Source of the DNA: an uncultured Clostridia bacterium
Lineage (GTDB): Bacteria > Bacillota > Clostridia > Oscillospirales > Acutalibacteraceae
Direction: 5' to 3'
Length of the DNA: 64,000 nt
Assembly (NCBI GenBank): GCA_947593615.1
Contig: CANQDR010000005.1
Span: forward strand, 23,696-87,695
How positions within the stretch are numbered: the stretch's first letter is position 1; each line of letters opens with the position of its first letter. A model generated the notes under the pieces. That model did not search any database, had not been told where the DNA came from, and saw only the letters and a list, made by a program, of their open reading frames with translations. Below are positions 54,622 through 62,008 of the stretch, one piece after another. Made by a program: the position numbers and the translations under genes.

Positions 54622-56376
54622 TTAATACCAACCTGCTTCTTTTACAAGTACCTTTTCACTCCAAGCCTTCTTTACAAGTACCTTTTCCGACCAAGCTTCT
54701 TTTACAAGCTTCTTTTCAGACCATGCATCCTTAACAAGAACTTTCCTCTCACCATATTCGGCTGGGTGGTTTACTTTCTTAGTTCCTACTTGTACGTCAC
54801 GCCATTCTGCATGATAAGAACATATATGCTTTTTACAGTTTGTGTTAGAACTATTACACTCAGGACAGTCAAAGGTATCTAAAGCGTGCTGATATTGATG
54901 TTCATCTACACAATCTGTTATATCTAAGCCTTTACCATCCGGTCCCTTACAACTCGGGTTATTGCAAATAGCTCTACATTGGTTCTCATAAATCGGGACT
55001 TCTTCAGTCCAAGCTGCCTTAGTTACATATTTTTCTGTTTTGTATTCGGCAGGATGGTTGACTGTCTTGTATTCCGCTGGGTGGTTAACCGTCTTATACT
55101 CAGCAGGGTGGTTTACCGTCTTATATACCGCCTCATGATAAGTCTTTCCTGCATGCGGGTCAGCCGTCGCACTCGTATTTTTCTTAGATTCGGAATTACT
55201 TCCTGTATTAGTATTATTCTTTGTAGTATTGCTACTCGTACTTGACTTATATACCGTGCTATTAGAAGCATTACTTGTGGTATTATTAACCGCCGAGCTT
55301 CCCTTATTAGTATTGGACGAAGTACCATTTGAATTGTTTACCGTTTTAACCGTATCACTGCTTACCTTAACAGTTTTGCCATCATCGGTCTTAACCTCAA
55401 CCTTACCTTCCTCATCAGCTTTAAGGGTGTTTCCCTCTTTGTCAACAATATTTCCTTTATTATCAACTTTAAGCTCGTTGTCTTTGATTGCATCTGATAC
55501 CGTTTTTTCAACCGTAGGACTTTCAGTTACAACATTTTGTACACCGTTATCAGAGTTTGCTAAAACTACGGCAGTAGCAACACCGCCACCGACAAGAGCT
55601 AATGCGCAAGCTGTTGCAATCGCCTTGACCTTTATTGTTGAAATAAGTCCTTTTCCTGTTGCTTTTACTGCTTTTTCAGCACCTTTTGATAAAACGCTTA
55701 TTCCGTTTTGACTTGCATTAGCAGGTAAAGAAATATTAATTTTTGGCACCTTAAGACTTTTTGATTGAGCTTCAAAAATTGAAGAAAACAGAGGAACGGA
55801 AGCAACAGAATGAAGTCTATCGTTATTTTGTGTTTCGTAATCTGTAATTGCCTTTTTCATTTTAGCTCTTGCAAGATTAAGTCTTGACATTACCGTTCCC
55901 TCAGGACATTCAAAAACCTCTGCAATCTCGGCAACAGACATATTATCAAAGTAATACATAATTACAGTTTGATATTGGAAAGCCGATAAAGCATTTCCCA
56001 TAAGCTGTAAAATAATCTCTCTTTTTTCGCTCTTCTTTATGTATTCCTCGGGTAACATAAGTTCGTCAGTTTCCATAATTTCTCCAATTTCTTCAAAATC
56101 AGAATGTTGTTCAGCTTTGTTCTTAAAAAAATCCTTACTTTTATTTACCGCTATCTTTTTTATCCAACTACTGAATTTGTCGTTTTCTGCAAGAGTGTCA
56201 AGCTTTAAAAAAGCAGTTAAATAGGTATCCTGCATAATATCCTTTGCATTATCTTCATTATTAAGCAAAGACATACAGGTAAACCATACTTCCTTTTTTG
56301 TAAGCTCGTACAGCTTATCAAAAGAATGTTCATTTCCCTTTTTTGCGTTTGTAACAAGTTTTTCTATTTTACTCAT
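54622..56376 (-). CDS. ECF-type RNA polymerase sigma factor fused to a TM helix and extracytoplasmic repeat/Cys-rich domain
   Basis: Sigma-70 r2 (NNEDNAKDIMQDTYLTAFLKL) and r4 (YFDNMSVAEIAEVFECPEGTVMSRLNLARAKMK); TM IATACALALVGGGVATAVVLA; C-term NHPAEYKTV and KVLVKEAWSEK repeats. Confidence 0.88.
   Translation of the reverse strand: MSKIEKLVTNAKKGNEHSFDKLYELTKKEVWFTCMSLLNNEDNAKDIMQDTYLTAFLKLDTLAENDKFSSWIKKIAVNKSKDFFKNKAEQHSDFEEIGEIMETDELMLPEEYIKKSEKREIILQLMGNALSAFQYQTVIMYYFDNMSVAEIAEVFECPEGTVMSRLNLARAKMKKAITDYETQNNDRLHSVASVPLFSSIFEAQSKSLKVPKINISLPANASQNGISVLSKGAEKAVKATGKGLISTIKVKAIATACALALVGGGVATAVVLANSDNGVQNVVTESPTVEKTVSDAIKDNELKVDNKGNIVDKEGNTLKADEEGKVEVKTDDGKTVKVSSDTVKTVNNSNGTSSNTNKGSSAVNNTTSNASNSTVYKSSTSSNTTKNNTNTGSNSESKKNTSATADPHAGKTYHEAVYKTVNHPAEYKTVNHPAEYKTVNHPAEYKTEKYVTKAAWTEEVPIYENQCRAICNNPSCKGPDGKGLDITDCVDEHQYQHALDTFDCPECNSSNTNCKKHICSYHAEWRDVQVGTKKVNHPAEYGERKVLVKDAWSEKKLVKEAWSEKVLVKKAWSEKVLVKEAGWY
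54630..54740 (-). repeat. Coding repeat KxLVKxAWSEK (about 4 units)
   Basis: ctttacaagtaccttttc(c/a)gaccaagc repeats. Confidence 0.8.
55035..55140 (-). repeat. Coding repeat YKTVNHPAE, 27-bp units
   Basis: VYKTVNHPAEYKTVNHPAEYKTVNHPAEYKTEKY. Confidence 0.85.
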
Positions 56377-56390
56377 TATTTATCCTCCTT

Positions 56391-56479
56391 GGTATTGTAA
56401 AAATTTTCCGTATCTAATAATAAGACGATTCAAAAAGCCGTTTCATTTAATTTTTTGACAAATTTTTTAAAAAATTTTA
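56391..56479 (-). promoter_or_regulatory. Conserved promoter/leader, copy 1 (upstream of sigma gene)
   Basis: - strand aaattttttaaaaaatttgtcaaaaaattaaatgaaacggctttttgaatCGTCttattattagatacgg; near-identical to 57081..57180. Confidence 0.65.
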
Positions 56480-56494
56480 TAGTCTAAAAGTCCT

Positions 56495-57079
56495 TTACTC
56501 AAATAATGATTCAAATAAACTGACAGCTTCGTTTTTAGCAGAAAGATCATAAAGGTTCAGTGTTAGCACTGTATTTTCTATACAGCAGATTGCTAAATAG
56601 TACTCATCTTTCCTCTGGGAAGTGTGATAGAAATAATTGTTACCGATTTTATTTGTTATAGCAAAATCATCTTTATTTTCATAGATAAACGATTTCGTTT
56701 CATTGTCATATGAATATTCGTAATACTTATCTTCTGCCGTCCAAATAGTATGGTTATAAAACGCAACAGCATTTTCTTTAGCAATGTAATATTTGTAATC
56801 AATAGTAAATTCTTTTTCACCGTCTTTACTATAATACTTACACAATTCTAATGACCTTAATATTCCATCTACGTCACCTGAATCGCCATAACTGACAGGC
56901 AAACTATTTGAAACGGCAATTTCTAAAAATTCTTGTTCTGTGATTTGCTTTACAGTCTTAGTATCAGTTACTGTCGTTTTAGTCGTGCTATCCTCACTGT
57001 TACCACTACTTGAGCAACCCGCAAATAAAAATAAAATCGTTGCTGACAACAACAAACTTGCTAATTTTTTTCTGTCCAT
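56495..57079 (-). CDS. Lipoprotein of unknown function
   Basis: MDRKKLASLLLSATILFLFAGCSSS lipobox; start behind aggaggataaaa. Confidence 0.75.
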   Translation of the reverse strand: MDRKKLASLLLSATILFLFAGCSSSGNSEDSTTKTTVTDTKTVKQITEQEFLEIAVSNSLPVSYGDSGDVDGILRSLELCKYYSKDGEKEFTIDYKYYIAKENAVAFYNHTIWTAEDKYYEYSYDNETKSFIYENKDDFAITNKIGNNYFYHTSQRKDEYYLAICCIENTVLTLNLYDLSAKNEAVSLFESLFE

Positions 57080-57080
57080 T

Positions 57081-57180
57081 TTTATCCTCCTGTATGTTGT
57101 AAATTTTTCCATCTAATAATAAGACGATTAAAAAATTCATTTCATTTAATTTTTAGACAAATTTTTTAAAAAATTTTTTA
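57081..57180 (-). promoter_or_regulatory. Conserved promoter/leader, copy 2 (upstream of lipoprotein gene)
   Basis: - strand aaattttttaaaaaatttgtctaaaaattaaatgaaatgaattttttaatCGTCttattattagatgg. Confidence 0.65.
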
Positions 57181-57207
57181 TCTTACTATTTTCTGATTAA
57201 ATCCAAA

Positions 57208-57370
57208 AATAAAAAAAGCACGCAACCGAAGCTACGTGCCGAAAAATACAGCTCCGATTGTCGCCAAACAAAATATATTCCACTAAAATGAAATGTGAAA
57301 TAGAGCCTGTATTTTTACCGAAATAAAAATACACACTTCATATTAGTGAAAAATTTAAATTTTGTTTGGC
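57208..57370 (-). ncRNA. Candidate ~160-nt structured small RNA
   Basis: Promoter TTGATG-17-TAAAAT (57400..57377), 5'/3' pairing GCCAAACAAAAT/ATTTTGTTTGGC, internal hairpins, terminator GCACGTAGC-UUCG-GUUGCGUGC-UUUUUUU. Confidence 0.6.
57211..57239 (-). terminator. UUCG-loop intrinsic terminator
   Basis: - strand gcacgtagcttcggttgcgtgcttttttt. Confidence 0.75.
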
Positions 57371-57532
57371 ACTTTTATTTTAGCACATAAATTTTTAAAC
57401 ATCAATATATTTTGAAAATAAACTTTCAAAATATTTCCAATTATTGCAAGATTAAAACTAATATGATACAATAGCATAGTAAAGGAACGGTGGCGGCTGT
57501 TTCAGCTCCCTTGTGAAAGGGGGTGTATATGC

Positions 57533-57595
57533 TTGGAATACATAATTTGTTTTACTTTGTTAGTAACTATTATAGTTTTAAGCATAAAGAAATAA
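57533..57595 (+). CDS. Candidate type I toxin peptide (20 aa, TTG start)
   Basis: MEYIICFTLLVTIIVLSIKK*; RBS aaagggggtg 7 nt upstream; promoter TTGCAA-17-TACAAT at 57444..57472. Confidence 0.5.
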   Translation: MEYIICFTLLVTIIVLSIKK

Positions 57596-57676
57596 CCGCC
57601 CTGTAACGCGAATACAAGGCGGTTAATCTATAAAATTAAACGAATTGTAGCGGAACAGCTAAAACCGTTCCTTTAC
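57590..57676 (-). ncRNA. Candidate antitoxin RNA convergent to the toxin transcript
   Basis: - strand promoter TTGACA (57711..57706)-17-TATTAT (57688..57683); ends at shared hairpin. Confidence 0.45.
57593..57625. terminator. Bidirectional terminator hairpin shared by the convergent transcripts
   Basis: taaccgccctgt-aacgcgaat-acaaggcggtta. Confidence 0.65.
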
Positions 57677-57689
57677 ACTATTATAATAT

Positions 57690-57773
57690 CATACGTTTAT
57701 TTTTTTGTCAACTAAATCATACGCATATTTTTTTGTCAACTAAATCATACGCATATTTTTTTGTCAACTAAAT
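57690..57773. repeat. Three tandem 28-bp repeats catacgcatatttttttgtcaactaaat
   Basis: Copies at 57690, 57718, 57746; copies 2 and 3 identical, copy 1 differs by a few bases. Confidence 0.95.
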
Positions 57774-57901
57774 ATTATGGACTATAAAAGGAAACAGCAA
57801 AAATGTTGTTTCCCTTATTTTTTACCCTTTAAGCACAAGTTCCTTTTCTTCTTTCTGCTCGTAACTTTGAGAACCGAACATATCTCGAATTTCATCAAGA
57901 G

Positions 57902-58309
57902 TTAATTCTCGTCTGCTTTTCTTTCTGTACGGTTCGGTGTGATAAACCAAGCCTGTTTTTTGTTCGGCCATTTGAAATTGAGATTTTTCAAGATTTCTTT
58001 ATGTTCTCTTGTATTGCCTGAAACCCATATCCAAGAACCGCAAATTTCAACATCAATACCTTTTAGCTTTGTAAGCACATCGATTATATGTATAAATTCT
58101 TGTGGGGTTTCGGTGGTTTCTTTGGTGTAGGTTTCGCCCTCTGAATTTGTATGAACATTTTTTAAGCGTTCCCACATTTGCTCATATTCATTTTGCATAT
58201 TCTTAAAGACTTCTTCATCTCCGCCTAAATCGGGGTGCAATTTCATAGCAAGTTTTCTGTATTCTTTTTTGAGTTCTTCGGCTGTTTTACAATTCTGAAA
58301 ATATTTCAT
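57902..58309 (-). CDS. J-domain (DnaJ-like) protein
   Basis: EELKKEYRKLAMKLHPDLGGDEEVFKNMQNEYEQM (HPD motif). Confidence 0.85.
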   Translation of the reverse strand: MKYFQNCKTAEELKKEYRKLAMKLHPDLGGDEEVFKNMQNEYEQMWERLKNVHTNSEGETYTKETTETPQEFIHIIDVLTKLKGIDVEICGSWIWVSGNTREHKEILKNLNFKWPNKKQAWFITPNRTERKADEN

Positions 58310-58882
58310 TGTCAGTACTCCTTTTTGATTAAATTTGAATATTCGGTAATTCTGAATTGGCGGGCTTAAAAAAGTCCGATATTAAGTTTTCACGCTATTT
58401 TCTCTCCTCTCTTATTTTTGGAATATTCGTATAAATCGTCATCGTATGGGCTTTATGGCTCATAAAAAGCGTAGGGAACATTGGTAAGTCAAGTAGCAAG
58501 TAACACGATACGCCGTCAGGGCAATACTTTACTTAACAATGGTGACCGTAGCAAAATATGAGTTTTAAAGCCTGCGGTGATGATTTGAATATTCAATACA
58601 GATTGAGAGTTATTGAGCGTGATACTGTCAAATATCGGACATAAAAATAAAACGCTGTGACACTCACAGCGTAAACCTTATTAAATTAAAAATTGAACAA
58701 CTGAAAATGAAAATAAACTTTCAATTTTATTTTTTCACAAAATTAAAAGTTTTCTAAAATGGCTATTTTCTATATAAAAATTCTAATTATATGCAATTTT
58801 CATATTTTATAATAGTAGTAAAGAAATGATAAATAGCGCTGAGTTTCATATTCTTTTTAACCCTTAAAGGGAAAATAATAAA

Positions 58883-59680
58883 TTGGAGGCATTTTATATG
58901 CAAAAAATTTCAAATTATAAGAAGAACAAGAAACAAGACAGTAACGAGGACATTCGCCGAATGACTTGGAGCGTTGCAGCTATTGGCATAACCATAATGA
59001 TTATGGTTCTGTTTATTTCCCTCAGAAACATTTCTGAACTTTCCTTACAAGAACTAAACCGACAAATTCCGCATATTTTTTACTATTTAGCATTTTGTTT
59101 AATTGTGTTTGGTCTTTCAGCGATTATTACATTTACCTTGTTTAAATGTTTGGACAGTAAAACATTGAAAACATCAATTCATTTGCTTTCTAATAAAATT
59201 AATAACCGATTAATTGCTAAAAACAGTAATTCTATTCGGCCTTGTCTGCGTTCATTTCTTTATGAGTTGCTCACTCGTAACAATGATATGCTGCAACTAA
59301 ATCTCGGTCAGGATCAATCGTGCCTATTTGTAAACGGTGCTGATGTTCGTAAAAAATGTGTGTTTTACAGATTCGGTCTGATAACAACCAAACCTCAATA
59401 TGAGGATAAGCAGTTAAGGCAGATTATACAGGGATATATAAGCTCTGAATTGAATGATTACGGCATTTTTGGTTTATCACCTATATACAAGAGCATAACA
59501 ACTCAATGCTATTCTGTATATTTGGACAGATGTTTTTATGATGAAAATAACAGCATACTTGTGTTTGACTTGCTTTATATCTGTACAGAACAATCAGCAA
59601 ACTACTTTAATCAAGCTGTTGTAAGAGATACAGACAAGCCAAAAGCAGAAAAGACGGTGTTTGATGATGAAATCATATGA
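58883..59680 (+). CDS. Two-TM conserved mobile-element protein of unknown function
   Basis: Two N-terminal TM helices; start codon of the downstream FtsK-like gene overlaps its 3' end. Confidence 0.6.
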   Translation: MEAFYMQKISNYKKNKKQDSNEDIRRMTWSVAAIGITIMIMVLFISLRNISELSLQELNRQIPHIFYYLAFCLIVFGLSAIITFTLFKCLDSKTLKTSIHLLSNKINNRLIAKNSNSIRPCLRSFLYELLTRNNDMLQLNLGQDQSCLFVNGADVRKKCVFYRFGLITTKPQYEDKQLRQIIQGYISSELNDYGIFGLSPIYKSITTQCYSVYLDRCFYDENNSILVFDLLYICTEQSANYFNQAVVRDTDKPKAEKTVFDDEII

Positions 59681-60383
59681 TAATACGCTTGTAGTAGGTG
59701 TAAGTCAATTTGGACTTGATAACAATATTATACTGCCTGTTAAGATTGACTTTTCGTCAGTACCGCATTTAATAATTGTCGCTCCAAGCGGCAGTGGAAA
59801 AACTTACTTATTAACATTCCTGTTAGGGCAAATAGCAAAGAAGCCTGTCAAATTGATTTTGGCAGACTTCAAAGGTATTGACTTTACAGAATTTGACGGC
59901 TGTAAAGACTATTACAAACATTCTGATATTGCAAAGGCTTTAGATTATGTGTTTGAGGAACTCCAAAAACGTATGGAAGAACCAAAGAAAGATAATCAAC
60001 CGATTTACTTTTGCGTTGATGAGTGGTCGGGATTTCTTTGTTCTTTAACTACTAAAAAAGAACAAGACAGCTTTAAACAAAAAATGGCTTCAATTTTAAT
60101 GTTGGGGCGTGGTGTAAACATATTTGTTATAATGTCACTGCAAAGAGCCGATTCAGCCTATATTACAGGTCGCGACAATTTTGGAAATGCTGTTGGTTTA
60201 GGTGCGTTAAGCAAAGAAAGCATAGCCATGTTATTTAATGATGATAAAGAGCTTATACACCCAAAGATAAGAGGAAAAGGCTATCTGAAAACAGACGGTA
60301 AATCACTTTCTGAAATTGTTGTGCCTAAAATTCGTGATATAGCAAAATTAAAGGAAATAATTAAAACGGCTTTATTAAAATAG
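59661..60383 (+). CDS. FtsK/SpoIIIE-domain ATPase, TcpA-like conjugation coupling protein
   Basis: Walker A VAPSGSGKTYLL; LILADFKGIDF; Walker B-like IYFCVDEWSGFL. Confidence 0.85.
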   Translation: MMMKSYDNTLVVGVSQFGLDNNIILPVKIDFSSVPHLIIVAPSGSGKTYLLTFLLGQIAKKPVKLILADFKGIDFTEFDGCKDYYKHSDIAKALDYVFEELQKRMEEPKKDNQPIYFCVDEWSGFLCSLTTKKEQDSFKQKMASILMLGRGVNIFVIMSLQRADSAYITGRDNFGNAVGLGALSKESIAMLFNDDKELIHPKIRGKGYLKTDGKSLSEIVVPKIRDIAKLKEIIKTALLK

Positions 60384-60415
60384 TATAATTATACATTAAA
60401 AACGAATTATTATAC

Positions 60416-60458
60416 AGCGGTTTAGTCAAAATTAATTGACTGAACCGCTTTTTCTTCT
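60416..60458 (+). terminator. Terminator after FtsK-like gene
   Basis: agcggtttagtcaa...ttgactgaaccgctttttctt. Confidence 0.75.
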
Positions 60459-60679
60459 GTTAAAACTATGTGGTTAAATTTTGTGGTTTAATAGTTAATT
60501 TTTATGGTTGAGGGTTAGTTTAAGCTAACATGAAAGGAGATTGCACTATACCTCATATTACATTCATGCTTCCCTTGATACTTTTAAAGCTAAGGTTAAT
60601 CGAATATTTGTTCTGGTTGAGCATATTTTTGCTAAAAACACATCAATTCTTCCCTGCGTTTCAAACATAAACACTTATA

Positions 60680-60720
60680 TTCTTGTACCCTGCGCATTGC
60701 GTAAATTTATGGTACAAGAA
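60680..60720. promoter_or_regulatory. Candidate operator, inverted repeat ttcttgtacc / ggtacaagaa
   Basis: Perfect 10-bp arms immediately upstream of HTH gene 60734. Confidence 0.5.
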
Positions 60721-60733
60721 AGTTTGATATTTT

Positions 60734-61417
60734 ATGCAAAAAAATGCATATGAGTATGTAGGTGCAAGAATAAAAAAAATAAGGGGTGAAGTATCACAAA
60801 AAAACTTTTTGAAGAAGTTGGAAATTTACGATATTTTGAATTGCACCACTTTGTCAAAAATTGAAAATAATCAAATACCACCACCAATGAATTTATTGGT
60901 CGTAATCAGTACTCACTATTCTATGACTATGGACGAAATTGCGTTTGGAAATGTTTTGTCGGAAGTTAGTGATTTTAGATTGATATATTCAAAGTTAAAT
61001 GAGGTAGATAAGAATATGCTCATTAAGGTTTGCTTAAAGGTTGCAGAACAATTCGAAAAAGATAACACTTTTGATTATAATTCTGAAGATGATTTTTCTG
61101 TAAAAAAACTTGATTGGCAAATTCGGCTGGCAGAAATTCGTAGGTTACTAAGAATGAGTAATGATGAATTCAAAGCAAAAATTGGCAAAAGCGTGAAAAC
61201 AGCATATTACCACGAAAACTGCGAAGAACTTCCGCCTTACAAGTATTGCTGTCAATTCGCATCAGTTGCAAATGTTTCGCTTGACTACATATTTCACGGC
61301 ACATTTTGTTGTTATCCATTGATTTTATCAGATGTTCTTTATGAATACAATTTTGATAAGCAAAAACAAATTATTTTACAATGGGCAGAAGTCGCTAAAA
61401 AAGTCATGATAAAATAA
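60734..61417 (+). CDS. Helix-turn-helix (XRE-like) regulator
   Basis: VGARIKKIRGEVSQKNFLKKLEIYD...LSKIENNQIPPPMNLLVVIS. Confidence 0.65.
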   Translation: MQKNAYEYVGARIKKIRGEVSQKNFLKKLEIYDILNCTTLSKIENNQIPPPMNLLVVISTHYSMTMDEIAFGNVLSEVSDFRLIYSKLNEVDKNMLIKVCLKVAEQFEKDNTFDYNSEDDFSVKKLDWQIRLAEIRRLLRMSNDEFKAKIGKSVKTAYYHENCEELPPYKYCCQFASVANVSLDYIFHGTFCCYPLILSDVLYEYNFDKQKQIILQWAEVAKKVMIK

Positions 61418-61528
61418 AATATTTTTCGAAATGTTTATATTTTCTAATTGTGTGCAACCTTGCTGTGCTATTTTAAAATCAAGAACTTCGGGAGGAGTTT
61501 TTGATTTTAAAGAAAGGAGGAATTTTAA

Positions 61529-61870
61529 ATGGAAGTTAAAAATTTAAAAATTGATACTTTGGGTTCTACCGGTGGAAAAATGTTATTGGTTGATGTGGTA
61601 GCCGCTTACGCTTATGTTGACGGTCATAGAACTAATACCATATCAGGATACAAATACACCGTAGTTCTCGAAGAGCGAATGTTTGATAAATTGGCGGTTC
61701 GAATTGACGGAGAAAAACAAATGGACAAGCCTGTTGACGGTAACAGTCATATTTATGTCCGTTTCGATAATCTCGAATTATCTCTCTTTTGGACACCTTC
61801 GGGTCATCAAGTATCTGCCAAAGCAAGCGGTATTCACTTAGCAAATGAGAATATTAAATCTCAAAAGTAA
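61529..61870 (+). CDS. Small conserved conjugative-element protein (unknown function)
   Basis: 113-aa ORF with strong RBS (aaaggagg) upstream of Rep gene. Confidence 0.6.
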   Translation: MEVKNLKIDTLGSTGGKMLLVDVVAAYAYVDGHRTNTISGYKYTVVLEERMFDKLAVRIDGEKQMDKPVDGNSHIYVRFDNLELSLFWTPSGHQVSAKASGIHLANENIKSQK

Positions 61871-61873
61871 CTG

Positions 61874-61925
61874 CTTCGCCGTGGGCGGTGGTGCCAAAGG
61901 CACTTAACCGCCCTAACGGCAGAAG
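61874..61925. other. Strong long hairpin, candidate oriT/double-strand origin
   Basis: cttc gccgt gggcggt g gtgcc aaa ggcac tta accgccc ta acggc a gaag upstream of Rep_trans gene. Confidence 0.45.
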
Positions 61926-62008
61926 CCGAAATCCCCAGTATATAAAGATGGGGATTAAATAAAATTATAGTTAAAATTTTTCACTAAAAAGGAAGTTGAT
62001 AATATGGA

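Noticed and set aside
54979-55711. Plus-strand ORFs opposite the sigma-factor C-terminal domain
   Set aside because: Antisense to repeat-rich coding sequence; low-complexity L/V/T composition
57529-57606. ATG-started 25-aa frame MLGIHNLFYFVSNYYSFKHKEITAL as the toxin
   Set aside because: Alternative TTG frame with better RBS spacing gives a continuous hydrophobic helix with a lysine tail; the ATG frame remains possible but is less toxin-like
57690-57773. Three 28-bp repeats as a mini-CRISPR
   Set aside because: Repeats are directly abutting without spacers and no cas genes are present
60541-60753. 70-aa ORF before the HTH gene
   Set aside because: No convincing start, overlaps the candidate operator and the regulator start; likely spurious
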